Positions 12,101-19,601 are shown, numbered from the stretch's first letter. The stretch: 40,269 nt of DNA from Candidatus Methanophagales archaeon ANME-1-THS (GCA_004212135.1 RXIE01000128.1:1-40269), one strand, 5' to 3'. The notes: generated from the letters alone by a model not told the origin. Made by a program: numbers and translations.

Positions 12101-13602
12101 ATGAGCGGGATATAGACTTGAACTTGTATGCTCGAATTCAGTTCAGCGGCTATGAAAACATAACCAATTTCAATCTCACTGCGCGTGATGCCAAAAGCTT
12201 AACCATCGAGGTCCCTGTAAACTTCACCGGCGATAAAAAGATGCTTTACAGCATTTATATGTCTTCTGGAAGGTCGCTCTCTATCAACTCCCTCTATATC
12301 TATGAAAAACCACCCTCAGAAGCAGGGATAGTGCTCTATACGGATAAGCAGGTTTATGAGATCGGTGAGAATGCCACCATCTTCATTGAAACAACCAAAG
12401 ATGGAGAGCTCTATCTCACTGCTCCTAACTATACCCGCAATAGAAGCATGTCTGCCGGAGAAGCAATTGAATTACACTTCACGGTACCAGAACTCCTCTC
12501 CGGCACGTATTACATTGAGTACTCCTATACTAATTACAGCCTGTCCTATCCCTTTGATGTGAATGGCTACTCTGCCCGGATCTTAGAGTTAACTCTTGAC
12601 AAAGAGGAGTATCAATCCGGAGATACCTTTACGCTACGTGCTTTGGTTGAGGTTAACCGAGGCTTCGAGGCTCTTGTGACTGTAAGCATCTACGATCCCG
12701 AATTTACTCTTATAAAGGGCCATTCATTTAATCAACGATTCGATGCGGGAGAGAACAGAATAATCTACACTGATACAATTCCCACAACGTATTCCGGGAT
12801 GCATGGCATAGTACCTACCGTAATAATAGATCTAGCAGGCTATTCTCCCGTCATTATTGCCTCAAGCGCACGGTATTTCGACGTGATAGGGCCCATACCC
12901 GCCCCGACGCCAACGCCAACACCGACACCAACTCCAACATCTACACCCACACCAACACCCGCGCCAGGAGGACCAATAGGAACTTCATATCATGCACCAA
13001 AACCTGGAGAAGCGACGATTACAACAGAGCCAACCGGTAGAGTTATATCAACAGTTACCGCACCATCAGCAGACGGCAAAGCATCGGTAACGATAGTTGA
13101 GGGTACGATAGCCCGAGACGCTGATGGTAACCCCCTCACGACGGTAACGATTAGTTCCCCGATGGTATTACCGGCCGGAGCACCATCGGGCGTAAGTTAC
13201 GTCGGTTACGCGATTGAACTCGGTCCAGCAGGTGCAACCTTCAGCCCACCCATAGAAGTGTGCATAACCTTCGATCCTGCCGATTTCCCATCCGGAACAA
13301 CACCCGTGATATACGTCTTTGAAGCAGGGGCGTGGAAACCGCTCGCCACTACAATCGCTGGCAATAAAGCATGCGCAAAAGTTGATCACTTCTCCATCTT
13401 CGTGCTCTTTGCTGAAAGCGTCACGCCCACACCAGCACCAACACCAGAAGTGACACCACCATCAGTAATGCCAACACCAGCACCCACGCCTGCACCACCA
13501 GTATCCAAATTGCCGACATTGAACCTCGTCCTGGTCGTCATAATCGCACTGGTCCTCGTCGCGTTAATCATAGCCTACAGAATACAGAGAAGAAGAACGT
13601 AG
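3106..13602 (+). CDS. Giant 3,498-residue secreted surface protein: thioredoxin, GATase-like, CARDB repeats, beta-propeller, ZU5-like anchor
   Basis: A signal peptide (about residues 1-27) is followed by WYADDGGGADFTRIQD, the usual start of NosD-like beta-helix proteins, cut short after ~16 residues. A thioredoxin domain (about 100-200) has W114-C115-H-F-C118. A Cys-rich region (about 335-545) with many CxxC pairs follows. Next is a GATase1/DUF4350-like domain (about 570-765, TILIIPSGGLHG). CARDB-type beta-sandwiches rich in NxT/S sequons cover about 800-1500. A two-component-regulator-type beta-propeller (about 1545-2190) repeats motifs such as IWLG and FDGTxWTxY. A jelly-roll-like segment, more CARDB units (about 2450-3260), a Pro/Thr linker, a ZU5-like domain, a second linker, one TM helix and RIQRRRT complete it. 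It probably acts outside the membrane, with possible disulfide exchange from the thioredoxin part; the ligand is unknown. It ends one base before the convergent radical SAM gene. Confidence 0.85.
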   Translation: MNTRHSILVVEISLLVFCLLVGTVAPTTWYADDGGGADFTRIQDTDRASARTVPLDKFVGEIDAFQKPRSDDSSSLSLSNESTISNSYTNSLSSDIDRFLHANKSVFLFFYANWCHFCQEQKPIIDELEQEYADRITFIRTDADENPHALNEFSVTELPALFLIIDKNEEGYVYQKFSGFTGKEILTESFDYVVANGRLPEDSGYPSSSSSSSFRIPKSNEIVSRSSLTIDDLSFLENDTDFQENLAYVRTQGYVYPSAAEKITYSDESYSINLLLSTSDTTNVVFISKSFRASGSGTYMMKWKDDGIVIFNKDGGITIYDNGSISSYDTHHSCSFTDCELACVTKKFKNPSLLYLEQKITDILLSCAGAKAADAFKNSYKFTKSVKCGYECSGADPSVSSSKCARCIIGITAGSVPGAGCAVGLWNILGDFLDPYADCASECAADPSAYGNPCKNNQVRKICIENFGGLENTDGMVGESCNDCTWEFDYAVLPIRVCPLNQECVMTPSGQPECRERTECRSNDRCVTASRAPGGCCQYTRSPGCDQPDDNFDVSTPNAPALESSSTSPETIYDPAVAVLNNGFAQGIIAHLARNGEQVGLVEPNLAGLDRYTILIIPSGGLHGVGTETFKSTIDSFVFNGGVLIVFDQQYGSDYSSIPGKLQAFGWREDQSCQFSSTAMTAFHPILSGQPGIVSSFNVDGFFTKWPANANIILTRTKNGFPAFITYPHGRGLIIASTLYSDYSQTLHQQTGDELLLMRDLTAWIRGIRSMPPYLERDVAVETLPLRSPSNFSVIIRNVQMESATYPEFNAGDTVVLPVNVTNYGNRTADMVAFKIYSPTFVPSYVNVSAAIPPNASQNITLNYKTLPSSQQGIWFTLYTLYSEDEPIWADYGDAFALGVTMTDLSLFTISLVLRSPANYVVDTRTVSTRILPGESQTVGIEHTLPYGDVYGIWYLEYKVENQIGEVTDKGIKMFSLTRFNTTERGWTYPGNFSFAITSETEDFIVGEPAVFTFLIWNSGAEDKIVNVTWGAIHHVWRGVVPGGWDWGMDNSVLVRAHNYTSFQYTLPRVVESDRLRAKFYIDGHLVGYADRGINAVTPAIRIELSTNRSAYYTGDDVLLDLTATNLRSVSYNVSLNLSIYDPESQVVLQNSTVIPFSADSREEIEYKYPLSDDAKVGLYRISVNWAGGAGTASKNFIVAPPHLQMINKTLPEIIIPGSIQTASFTIKNIGSSGNATFNLSFKNSTDIVYEDTGTFRLARGEETELNFSISAEPHKYTYGNKFVIAYTFDSGDYGTINGAEVYPSSLAVLFDTKPRYKQGENLTFNVTIRNSGKTVENITANFTVPSLALEDIAERNLYSGEKYTQSFSKLIPLEVGSGVYAIIAEIGGKEYKSSYYIPSPDLLLSLNAAEYSAGEDITIGIDNSGGAVTPFNLSMFLIDSGASRIADKSETDMLFAGEFKEYLLHIPGQATSGSYMLRAQAEYGGRAASLSRSITINGLEAGLNVSTTKKIYLATETKTVQSTITNGDTAIETATLQLQIIGQPTGIEEGTWQRHPTPWDVPMFGAIEIDSNGDIWLGTSGTGSYTSTKMFGVLKYTSGVFERYTNALEWGAKSIAIYNNTIYAANYYGPGVASLNESGFNTLLSTNSELPSEGILELDADSSGLWFVSHVGISRFDGTRWTHYNYSNTGLNLYGHIEADNKGGVWVGGYSGWYHFNGSAWEVFNSTNTNGLFFAQLHDIEVDSTNNTYFMGWTAMGRPTKIVTFDGTNWTQEEKDICGQNYIADIDVAPDGTLWAACVQQGAYFKNATGWQLPLTTANSGLPSNYLTAVKADADKVVFGTAEPLAGYENYNMALALYNGTWAVYNQSNSNIPSRNKSGSSNQINALEISPDGTIWLGHNLGLSKLENGEFVNYYNTGTINSNDVFSLSKSPGGELWFGGYTAIDKFNGSWNGFRYQDSFGPRAWYWRSTYVDSKGRLWIAADDYGILMYNGTGWTHYDYSKNEEFNYDRIHFVPTERSTNEIVAMGEDSSGAVIAVNSWGDQYTLYENNSAFEDYPGYGGFLDMVIDSADNRWYIDSQGAYGLLKRDNAGVYTRYLPPEELWPPEETYISALALDSAGRIWAGSIDSTYDASTRIQLFVWDGLAWTKFESEDLELSLYLLYKMKFDSTGRLWITTNIGLFSFTPGSFTIEAYNGTWQIVGIEHFQGQPYPDRYATKTIDLPEGSTKVRLTHKNTETAHIDAALLNGNAPIRIIDRSTNAQLPPAKLAKADYDIIDAVARTIEIAWGSPGTKLTLTAVEEDIRGVPISWPEEGYLNYLLGTPQTFSKYLIPASSHPAGTFYATFSTTPDVLLVNLDVTGDNTLDPEGDWAELRIVTQNGLKSFRISNTETVWGTSRYEYTEKVPWQHKTYQFSIPLSELGVSHGDEIMFQIGYYGTMVVPPPAPIATLLWEDIREINLSPHETLAEDIDVGTLGNAVGKLILRGTLRSSTGQLIAEDEYLFYAIKGNTSLETELNKKIYRPDEIVALKERVRNHADVALEDAALKVEVDGAEVYARSGVSISAGGYFDFPVTIPPVEGNHSIRSKVTQAGNVLVEILDEYKVSAPSLEENITIPDIAGRAPFFIEVLLNNTGEVDASVTVSIDDSAQAASLMPGEIKLLRFEKQIHATSTIIINISGDLTKTITKEVVFGESVAISLNTSTAYTPGQVVIPYLVANNGLLDVNFNLTFSLDSSTEARAIYLPAGENMTGLLVYNLTSGEYILSYTSIYGSDSKVIVVAPRGAEIQNVSIVENEGALVVSSTMKNRGGEQFIGTVHLSSEFYMNETALELDASGESNLTFGIDTTNVSEGVYTITLTVLEDGIPVSEKSGEVQLAPKIIFTALPGDLVFSLGETRDLIVGVKNYGTAGGLAEVNMTMQGIGTQTNSTWLRPGEEADLVFTAIIPDDLEEKSYTMFLELNGTKNKISYFVHGAKISVNASLDKYFYTEGENATLTLQVKNERDIDLNLYARIQFSGYENITNFNLTARDAKSLTIEVPVNFTGDKKMLYSIYMSSGRSLSINSLYIYEKPPSEAGIVLYTDKQVYEIGENATIFIETTKDGELYLTAPNYTRNRSMSAGEAIELHFTVPELLSGTYYIEYSYTNYSLSYPFDVNGYSARILELTLDKEEYQSGDTFTLRALVEVNRGFEALVTVSIYDPEFTLIKGHSFNQRFDAGENRIIYTDTIPTTYSGMHGIVPTVIIDLAGYSPVIIASSARYFDVIGPIPAPTPTPTPTPTPTSTPTPTPAPGGPIGTSYHAPKPGEATITTEPTGRVISTVTAPSADGKASVTIVEGTIARDADGNPLTTVTISSPMVLPAGAPSGVSYVGYAIELGPAGATFSPPIEVCITFDPADFPSGTTPVIYVFEAGAWKPLATTIAGNKACAKVDHFSIFVLFAESVTPTPAPTPEVTPPSVMPTPAPTPAPPVSKLPTLNLVLVVIIALVLVALIIAYRIQRRRT
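12896..12966 (+). repeat. Hexanucleotide Pro-Thr microsatellite inside the giant gene
   Basis: About 70 bp are built from near-tandem ACNCCN units encoding alternating proline and threonine/serine residues. This forms an extended linker between the last CARDB unit and the ZU5-like domain. A shorter, less regular copy lies at 13427-13500 before the membrane helix. Such a tract can vary in length by slippage, in whole codons. Confidence 0.8.
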
Positions 13603-13603
13603 G

Positions 13604-14671
13604 TTATTCGAAATCTGCCAACGCCGAGCACGCCCTGCAGCGTACGCAACCAGCCTTATTCCTCCGCCAGCTCATGCCCCGCTCGTGCAGGATCTCCCCA
13701 ACGACCTGATAGAGATGACGCATCCGATCGGGGATCGGCGGTTTCTCATGCTCCATATCCGACCCGGGTATGGGCCGCAGCGGTACGAGAAAGGGATACA
13801 CGCCGAGTTCAACCAGGAGCCTGCTCCCTTCTATGATCGATTCATCGCGCTCGCCCAGTCCCGCAATGATATAACTGCTGACCTGCGTCTCGCCAAAAAG
13901 CTCGACACCGCGTTTCCATGCCTCGATGAACTGCTGCAACGGTATCTCCGCCTTACACGGAGCTTTTTCCTTCAGTACCGCCACATCAAAACTCTCCACA
14001 TGGATGCCGATTGTATCGACCGATTCGTAAAGGAGGTCTATCATGCTGAGCTCATCCGGTGGTTCAAATTGGGCATGGATAGGTAATCCCGTCGCCTCTT
14101 TTATCGCGCTCGCACATGCCGCAAGGTGTTTGATGCCCTTGTCAGACGTCGCGGTGGTTCCCGTGGTAAGGGTCACATGCGTCACATGGTCTATTTTCTG
14201 TGCGGCACCTACCACCTCAGCGAGCTGCTCGGGCTTCTTCTTCGCGATCGTCGCACCGCTTTTCAGCGAGAGCTCGATTGCGCAGAATTTGCACCGTTTC
14301 GGAGTGTCCCAGTAGGCACACGTCTGGATCGTCGTGGTCGCGACGCAATTAGTGCCATGCAGCAGTGCGATTTTTCCATAGGATATGCCATCTTTGGTCC
14401 TTAACTCTTGGAACTTCGCCGCTGGAAACCGAACCTCGGTGATCCGCTCACCAGCTCGCTTGAGTATGTACTTCCCCTCTACGAGCTCAACGGAATAAGG
14501 CGAAAGAGAGACGAACCAGCTCTGCGTTGGAACGTTTGTTACCGTATTGCCGAAGCTAAACATCCCACCAGCAGCCGGGCCCGCGCCCCCTTTTCTGCCC
14601 TTATCCACACCTGATACTCGAGCACCTAAGCAGAGCAGATCCACTTTCAGATCTTTAATTTCCATATCCAC
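13604..14671 (-). CDS. Radical SAM protein with CX8CX2C cluster motif
   Basis: The protein has 355 residues. An atypical radical SAM cluster motif, CAYWDTPKRCKFC (C-x8-C-x2-C, about residues 117-129), stands in place of the usual CX3CX2C. It is followed by barrel segments such as THVTLTTGT, GIHVESFD and SYIIAGLGE. A C-terminal CVRCRAC motif offers extra cysteines, perhaps for a second cluster. The C-x8-C spacing resembles the MSMEG_0568-like group of biotin-synthase-related radical SAM proteins; the substrate is unknown. The start overlaps the end of the upstream DUF39 gene by 25 bp, so translation is probably coupled and a role tied to sulfur or methionine metabolism is possible (inference). 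An alternative ATG at 14665 would shorten it by two residues. Confidence 0.75.
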   Translation of the reverse strand: MDMEIKDLKVDLLCLGARVSGVDKGRKGGAGPAAGGMFSFGNTVTNVPTQSWFVSLSPYSVELVEGKYILKRAGERITEVRFPAAKFQELRTKDGISYGKIALLHGTNCVATTTIQTCAYWDTPKRCKFCAIELSLKSGATIAKKKPEQLAEVVGAAQKIDHVTHVTLTTGTTATSDKGIKHLAACASAIKEATGLPIHAQFEPPDELSMIDLLYESVDTIGIHVESFDVAVLKEKAPCKAEIPLQQFIEAWKRGVELFGETQVSSYIIAGLGERDESIIEGSRLLVELGVYPFLVPLRPIPGSDMEHEKPPIPDRMRHLYQVVGEILHERGMSWRRNKAGCVRCRACSALADFE

Positions 14672-16179
14672 TTCTTCCGCTTCCCGATCAATTTGCTGAT
14701 CTCATCGCTTGTTACCATCCCGATAACGCGCCGCTCAGTATCGATAACGGGTAATGCGGATATATTACCGCGCTCCATCTTCCGAATGACGAGCTCAAGC
14801 GGCTCTTCAAATCCCGCGGTTATCACTTTCCTCGTCATGATGTCCGCCAACCCCTGGTGTTTCGTCGCCACTGCCGTTGAGATATCCCACGCGGTTACAA
14901 TCCCCGCAAGTTTCCCATCATGCGCTATAACTGGTATATGCGTGGATTGGGACTCCATAATCAATTTTGCCGCATCTTCAATGCTTGCTCGTTCGCTTAT
15001 CATCTTCACATCCCGGATCATGACATCCTTCACGAGCGGTAGTTCGGTCTGTTTCATCGGCTTAAAGACCGTATCGGTCGGTAATCGCTCGACTGGTGTT
15101 GAGAGGAAGAAACGACCCTGTTCTATTCTCTCTTTCAACTCCTCTGCAACTCTACTTGCCATGAAGAAGCTTGAAAGCGGCGAGGTTGGAACTGCTTTAC
15201 CCTCCAGTTCGATCATACCGGATTTTAACTCCTCATAGGTAACTCTTCTCAATACCGGTCGTTCTCTCCTGCTTACACCGTAATCAATCACCTCAGTGAT
15301 AATATCCGCATCACGTATGCCGGTTTTCTTCGCCATTCGTTCATTCAGGATCGGTATCGGTATTCCAATACCAACGAAGAGGGTTACACCATAGCCAAAG
15401 AATGTGGCACCCCGTAAGAACTCAGGATCCATCTCCTTCACATTACCCGTGACCATTACGGTCCCTAATCGATTCTTGGGGTTGTGTTGCGTTCCCATGC
15501 CCACGACATAGCCCTTGGCACCACAGAGAAAGATGCGTGTGCCTACCCCGATCGTCTCGAAATCAGGATCGTTCGAGAGCGGCGAGAGTGCACCGGCACC
15601 GGAATAATTTACATTCCGATAGTTCGGAAGCAGTGTGCCCATATAGGTGTATATCGTCCTATCAGAGGAATTGGTCGCGACGAAATACCGCTGATATGCA
15701 TTCCGCGGATTGAGCATAATCGCCTGATTTAGATCTTCAAGTGTAATGGTGGTTTCTATCTCTTTACGAGGGTAGCAATCCGTGCCAAAGCCCATAGCGC
15801 GCATATTGACAGGCTTTCCCGCAACCAAATCCTCGATCACATGTCCGCCACCATAGTTGAGCCCTTTCTCATCTGAGAGTTGCGCGGCTCCGAGATACGC
15901 ATCGACCGCCGCAATTCCGGTATACGCCTCCACATCATTGAGCCATACACGCTGCATTTTGATCGGCGGGTCCGCATGACCAAAGTTCATGAACATGCCG
16001 GACGAGCACATGGGGCCAAACGTCCCCGTGGTGACGACATCGACTTCCTTCGCCGCTCCCTCTGGGCCCAATTCGCTCACCAGATCACTCATTCGATCGG
16101 CAGTCACTACCCGAACACTGCCATCCGCAATTCTCTCGTTTATCTCCGCTATGCTCCGCTCGGTCTTTGTCTCTACCAT
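14647..16179 (-). CDS. L-aspartate semialdehyde sulfurtransferase (DUF39 plus two CBS domains)
   Basis: This family makes homocysteine from aspartate semialdehyde using sulfide-derived sulfur in methanogens lacking O-acetyl- or O-succinylhomoserine routes (characterised member MA1821). The DUF39 domain covers about residues 1-365. From the ATG at 16179, conserved cysteines fall at C58 (GPMCSSG) and C135 (GTDCYPRKE). They are 77 residues apart, the same spacing as the two reactive cysteines recalled for MA1821 (54 and 131). Two C-terminal CBS motifs (about 385-500) suggest adenine-nucleotide or SAM sensing. The ATG at 16179 is preferred over a TTG 21 bp upstream, because a TTTTAAAG box about 25-30 bp upstream suits a leaderless transcript. 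The usual ferredoxin/NIL partner (MA1822 type) is not in the window. Confidence 0.88.
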   Translation of the reverse strand: MVETKTERSIAEINERIADGSVRVVTADRMSDLVSELGPEGAAKEVDVVTTGTFGPMCSSGMFMNFGHADPPIKMQRVWLNDVEAYTGIAAVDAYLGAAQLSDEKGLNYGGGHVIEDLVAGKPVNMRAMGFGTDCYPRKEIETTITLEDLNQAIMLNPRNAYQRYFVATNSSDRTIYTYMGTLLPNYRNVNYSGAGALSPLSNDPDFETIGVGTRIFLCGAKGYVVGMGTQHNPKNRLGTVMVTGNVKEMDPEFLRGATFFGYGVTLFVGIGIPIPILNERMAKKTGIRDADIITEVIDYGVSRRERPVLRRVTYEELKSGMIELEGKAVPTSPLSSFFMASRVAEELKERIEQGRFFLSTPVERLPTDTVFKPMKQTELPLVKDVMIRDVKMISERASIEDAAKLIMESQSTHIPVIAHDGKLAGIVTAWDISTAVATKHQGLADIMTRKVITAGFEEPLELVIRKMERGNISALPVIDTERRVIGMVTSDEISKLIGKRKKWIWKLKI

Positions 16180-16200
16180 ACGTACAAGGTACACAGGCAA

Positions 16201-16438
16201 ACCTTTAAAATCTTTCTCATTTTTCAGTTACTTCGCACAATCTATCGCCCGTATCAGCCCGGATAGATCTCCCTTTCATATCGCTTCTTCAACGCTTTCA
16301 TCAAGTCATGGAACTGAACATAATCGCGCTGGAGCGAACTCCACCTATCGAATGCCCTGTTTTTCTGGGATTAGGTATATAAATCGGAATCCACTTATAA
16401 AAATGTTGGCTAAAGGGTCAGCACAATACTGATACGCA
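16201..16438. promoter_or_regulatory. Divergent promoter region between DUF39 gene and ABC ATPase
   Basis: On the - strand, TTTTAAAGG near 16203-16211 lies at TATA distance from the DUF39 ATG. On the + strand, TATATAAAT (about 16376-16384) and CTTATAAAAATG (about 16396-16407) are TATA candidates for the ABC gene, which has no Shine-Dalgarno site and may be leaderless. Positions 16259-16373 (-) also read as a protein-like frame without a start codon (ends KKRYEREIYPG then stop), possibly the tail of a lost gene. Confidence 0.45.
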
Positions 16439-17386
16439 ATGAGCGTGATAGAAGTAGCGGATTTGACCAAGCGGTTTAATAACAAGGATGGCATTGCCGC
16501 GGTGGATCACCTCTCGTTCCAGGTCGCTGAGGGCGAGATATTCGGGTTGCTCGGGCCCAATGGAGCGGGTAAGACGACCTTGATAAAAATATTGACGACG
16601 TTATTGAAGCCGACTTCGGGTTCAGCAATGGTAGCGGGATTTGATGTCCGAACGGAAAAGAACCGGGTGCGAGAAAGTATCGGGATTGTATTTCAAGAGC
16701 CGGCACTCGACTGGCGATTGACCGGACGCGAGAATCTGGATTTCCATGCGCGAATGTACGGGCTGAAGCGTGGAGAGCGCGAGAAACGGATTGCGGAAGC
16801 CCTGAAACTCGTTGAGATGGAAGACAAGGCGGATATCGTGACGGATAAGTACTCAGGCGGTATGAAACGCCGTTTGGAGATCGCACGTGGCTTTATTCAT
16901 GAACCCGAAGTACTCTTTCTGGACGAGCCGACCCTGGGTCTGGATACTCAGACGAGGCGAAGAATGTGGGACTATATTAAGGAGGTAAATGCGAACAAAC
17001 ACGTAACAATTGTCTTAACCACGCATCAGATGGAGGAAGCGGATTATCTCTGTGACCGTGTCGGAATTATGGACCACGGAAAGATCATTGCGCTTGACAC
17101 GCCGAAGAATCTGAAGGATTTGATAAGCTCCGATCTGGTTAGTCTCGAACTCAACAGGGACGGGCTCGGGTATGATTTAGATGCGTTTAAGAAGCTTGAT
17201 TTTGTTATTGCGTTCCAGAAGCACAACGGTCTCGTCACGTTGAAGATGGAACGAGCAGAATTGAGAATCCCTGCAATTATGGATGCCGCACGAAGGGCGG
17301 GAATCGAGATAAAATCAGTGAATATGAGGAAGCCGAGTCTTGAGGACGTCTTCTTGCATTTCACCGGGCGAAGGATCAGAGAATAG
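16439..17386 (+). CDS. ABC transporter ATP-binding protein, DrrA/multidrug type
   Basis: The protein has 315 residues. It shows Walker A GPNGAGKTT (about 40-48), the Q-loop region FQEPALDW, the signature YSGGMKRRLEIARG (about 138), Walker B VLFLDEPTLGLD (about 157) and the switch histidine in LTTHQMEEAD. About 90 residues after the nucleotide-binding domain match the DUF4162-like tail of DrrA/CcmA exporters. Such ATPases work with an ABC-2 permease normally encoded directly downstream. Here only the first ~10 codons of what may be that permease remain before foreign-looking sequence begins, so this ATPase may be orphaned or may pair with a permease elsewhere. The substrate cannot be read from sequence. 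Confidence 0.9.
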   Translation: MSVIEVADLTKRFNNKDGIAAVDHLSFQVAEGEIFGLLGPNGAGKTTLIKILTTLLKPTSGSAMVAGFDVRTEKNRVRESIGIVFQEPALDWRLTGRENLDFHARMYGLKRGEREKRIAEALKLVEMEDKADIVTDKYSGGMKRRLEIARGFIHEPEVLFLDEPTLGLDTQTRRRMWDYIKEVNANKHVTIVLTTHQMEEADYLCDRVGIMDHGKIIALDTPKNLKDLISSDLVSLELNRDGLGYDLDAFKKLDFVIAFQKHNGLVTLKMERAELRIPAIMDAARRAGIEIKSVNMRKPSLEDVFLHFTGRRIRE

Positions 17387-17391
17387 TACGT

Positions 17392-17424
17392 ATGAGGATA
17401 GTTGAGGTATTGAGAAAGCTGTAA
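17392..17424 (+). pseudogene. Possible remnant of the ABC-2 permease N-terminus
   Basis: Five bases after the ATPase stop, an ATG opens MRIVEVLRKL and then TAA. A short basic-hydrophobic start like this is typical of DrrB-type permeases, which follow DrrA genes at such spacing. Base composition turns AT-rich just after it, where the HhH-GPD and integrase genes begin. I infer that the permease was cut off by an insertion or rearrangement; the piece is too short to prove homology. Confidence 0.35.
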
Positions 17425-17466
17425 ACAATGATTGAGGGTTAACCGAGCCGTCACTGTATTGGTATA

Positions 17467-18051
17467 TTAAATCTTACAGCAGTATTTTTCTATTTTTGAA
17501 CACCAGCATTCATCTCTAATTGGACACTCAGCATATTTATTTTTGTCACAAAATTCCTCTTTAAACCTGTAAAGAAACCCCTCGAAAAGAGACGGAGAGA
17601 TTTCAAGATCTCTGCATAGTTTTATCATTATTTTTTCATCTTTTGGTAAACCCAGCTTGTTGCGCATGGAATAAACACGACTATCAATTGGAAAAACATC
17701 ATCCTTTTCCATGAAATCACGAATAAAGGTGCTGTAAACTTTTGTGCTACTTCCACCCATTATTTCCCTAAATTTATCCCTCATCTCAATCCCGTTTAGT
17801 CCTTTTAATCTAGTGAGAAAATCTCGGAAACTTATAGATTCTTTTCTCAAATAATCTCTCATCTTCTTTATTCTTTCTCTTTGCCAACTAAATCGGAGAT
17901 CTAAATTTGAAATATCTTCATCTTCTAGTTTTCGAATATCTCCAATACTTTGAAATTTTGCATAAGCCCTTCGCCAGACGTCTTTTTGTATTTTAGGTAT
18001 CCACGGCCCGTAACAGATATTCAATAGAAGGTGGTAATCAGGGTTAAGCAA
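17467..18051 (-). CDS. HhH-GPD-like DNA glycosylase with C-terminal cysteine cluster
   Basis: The protein has about 194 residues from a TTG at 18051. A helix-hairpin-helix-like segment reads LKGLNGIEMRDKFREIMGG. It is followed by STKVYSTFIRDF and FPIDSRV. These align with the catalytic Lys and Asp regions of endonuclease III-type glycosylases (compare PVDTHV). The tail is cysteine-rich (C-PIRDE-C-W-C ... YCC), like the [4Fe-4S] loop, with unusual spacing. A base-excision repair role is inferred from this pattern. The frame can extend to 18204, but that would run antisense through the integrase start; the TTG lies about 30 bp from a TATA-like box and is preferred. The gene is AT-rich compared with the ABC gene, suggesting acquisition with the integrase. 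Confidence 0.55.
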   Translation of the reverse strand: MLNPDYHLLLNICYGPWIPKIQKDVWRRAYAKFQSIGDIRKLEDEDISNLDLRFSWQRERIKKMRDYLRKESISFRDFLTRLKGLNGIEMRDKFREIMGGSSTKVYSTFIRDFMEKDDVFPIDSRVYSMRNKLGLPKDEKIMIKLCRDLEISPSLFEGFLYRFKEEFCDKNKYAECPIRDECWCSKIEKYCCKI

Positions 18052-18076
18052 TTGTTGTCTGTTATTATTTTGGTTA

Positions 18077-18089
18077 CCTTTATATAGGG
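18077..18089. promoter_or_regulatory. Near-symmetric TATA box shared by divergent genes
   Basis: CCTTTATATAGGG reads as a TATA element on both strands. Its centre is about 26 bp from the integrase ATG (+) and about 32 bp from the proposed TTG of the glycosylase (-). Both are close to the archaeal TATA-to-start-site distance, so it may drive both divergent genes with very short leaders. Confidence 0.45.
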
Positions 18090-18108
18090 CGAATAACAAT
18101 AAGGGAGC

Positions 18109-19485
18109 ATGATGGAAAAAACGATCGATACCTTTATAGCGATGTATCCAAAGCTGAACACGAAGAAGAGCTACAGAGCGGCGATCTATGATTTTCTTGA
18201 CCATATCTATGGGCGTGTACGGGCAGGAGAAAGAATTTCCGGGGACGAGCCGGCGAAATACGAAGAACTCAGTGTAAAATACTTCTCGGAGGAGAGAGAC
18301 TATCTCAACGACCTGATCGGGTTTATCGGGAACATGAGCGGTAAACCACCGACATCGATCAAGCTCAAATTAGCAGGTGTGAAAGAATGGCTGAGCTTTA
18401 ACGGTGTCGAGCTGTCACAGAAGGAACTTAAGACGTTACGGCATAGGACACCAAAAGCCAAGGGGGCGTGGACGGTTGAGAACGAGTTTGATATTCCGGT
18501 TCTCAGGAAGATACTTGCTCATGCAGATGAAAAAGCGGCAGCCCTGATCCTTACCCTCGCAAGCTCAGGCATGCGGATAGGCGAGGCCTTAAATATCAAA
18601 CTCAAAGATATGGACTTATCCAAAGAGCCACCTGAGCTCATAGTGCGAGGAGAGTATACCAAGGGTGGAGAGACGAGGGTTGTTTTCATCAGCAAAGAGG
18701 CAAAGGCAGCAGTTGAAGAATGGTTAAAGGTGAGAGACGATTATATCAGGGCTTCTCTTAACCGAAATAAAGGTTTAATCGAGAAAGCAGCGGCGGGACA
18801 GAAGACAGGAACCGATGAACGGGTTTTCCCATTCTCGGTAGCTGTTGTAAGAGAGTTTTGGAGCCGGGCATTGCTGAAAGCGGGCTTACATGAGAAAGAT
18901 AACAGTACCGGCAGGTTGCAGTACAGGATTCACGGACTAAGGAAGTTTTTCCGGTCTCAATTAGCCTTATCTTGCCCGGTGGATATTGTCGAGGCGCTCA
19001 TGGGTCATGAGGGGTATTTAACGGATGCTTACAGGCGATATACGCGGAAACAGATGGGTGAGTATTATCTGAAGGCGGAGCACCATGTAACAGTAACGGG
19101 TACAGGAGATATTCGTGAGATACAGGACAGATTGCAGAACACTCAGGCAGCGCTCAGGGGATACAAAGATATTATAACGGAACAGACACAGGAAATTGCT
19201 GAGCTGAAGCAGAGATATGAGGAGCAGGCGAAGAAGATAGGGGAGACAGAAAAGATACAGGAGCGGATAAAAGAACTGGAAGAGAAGTTGAGGGAAGTTG
19301 GTGATAGGTATAACAAATTTATGGAAGATCCTATATTCTACAAAGTTTTGTTCGAAGGGATAAGGGTGGTATTCATTGAGTTTGCTAAGGCTTTTGGACT
19401 CAAGACAGATTTCAAAGATCTCGATCTCAAAATTGACGCCGATGAGATTATCAAAAAGATCAGGAAGAAGAAATTGAGTGGGTGA
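18109..19485 (+). CDS. Tyrosine recombinase / integrase with C-terminal coiled coil
   Basis: The protein has 458 residues. A SAM-like N-terminal DNA-binding region (about 1-115) precedes the catalytic domain. Visible active-site landmarks are Arg in SSGMRIGEAL (about 160), HGLRKFFRS (H-x-x-R), the LMGHEG box and the nucleophile region YRRYTRKQMGEYY. After about residue 335 there is a long Gln/Glu/Lys-rich coiled coil (repeated EIAELKQRYEEQ-like heptads) and a short C-terminal domain. This extension is not part of a minimal recombinase and may mediate multimerisation. The start is one of two adjacent ATGs (18109, 18112) after GGGAG. It is probably the integrase of the 17.4-20.9 kb island; no att duplication was located. 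Confidence 0.88.
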   Translation: MMEKTIDTFIAMYPKLNTKKSYRAAIYDFLDHIYGRVRAGERISGDEPAKYEELSVKYFSEERDYLNDLIGFIGNMSGKPPTSIKLKLAGVKEWLSFNGVELSQKELKTLRHRTPKAKGAWTVENEFDIPVLRKILAHADEKAAALILTLASSGMRIGEALNIKLKDMDLSKEPPELIVRGEYTKGGETRVVFISKEAKAAVEEWLKVRDDYIRASLNRNKGLIEKAAAGQKTGTDERVFPFSVAVVREFWSRALLKAGLHEKDNSTGRLQYRIHGLRKFFRSQLALSCPVDIVEALMGHEGYLTDAYRRYTRKQMGEYYLKAEHHVTVTGTGDIREIQDRLQNTQAALRGYKDIITEQTQEIAELKQRYEEQAKKIGETEKIQERIKELEEKLREVGDRYNKFMEDPIFYKVLFEGIRVVFIEFAKAFGLKTDFKDLDLKIDADEIIKKIRKKKLSG

Positions 19486-19601
19486 AAACTTCCGCCAGGT
19501 CTCAGTAAAGTACTAATGTCGACACTAAACGAAGATTATCAACTGAGCGGAGAAGGAAGTTGCTTACGGCTAATACCGATGAGTCACACTTCTGAATTTT
19601 T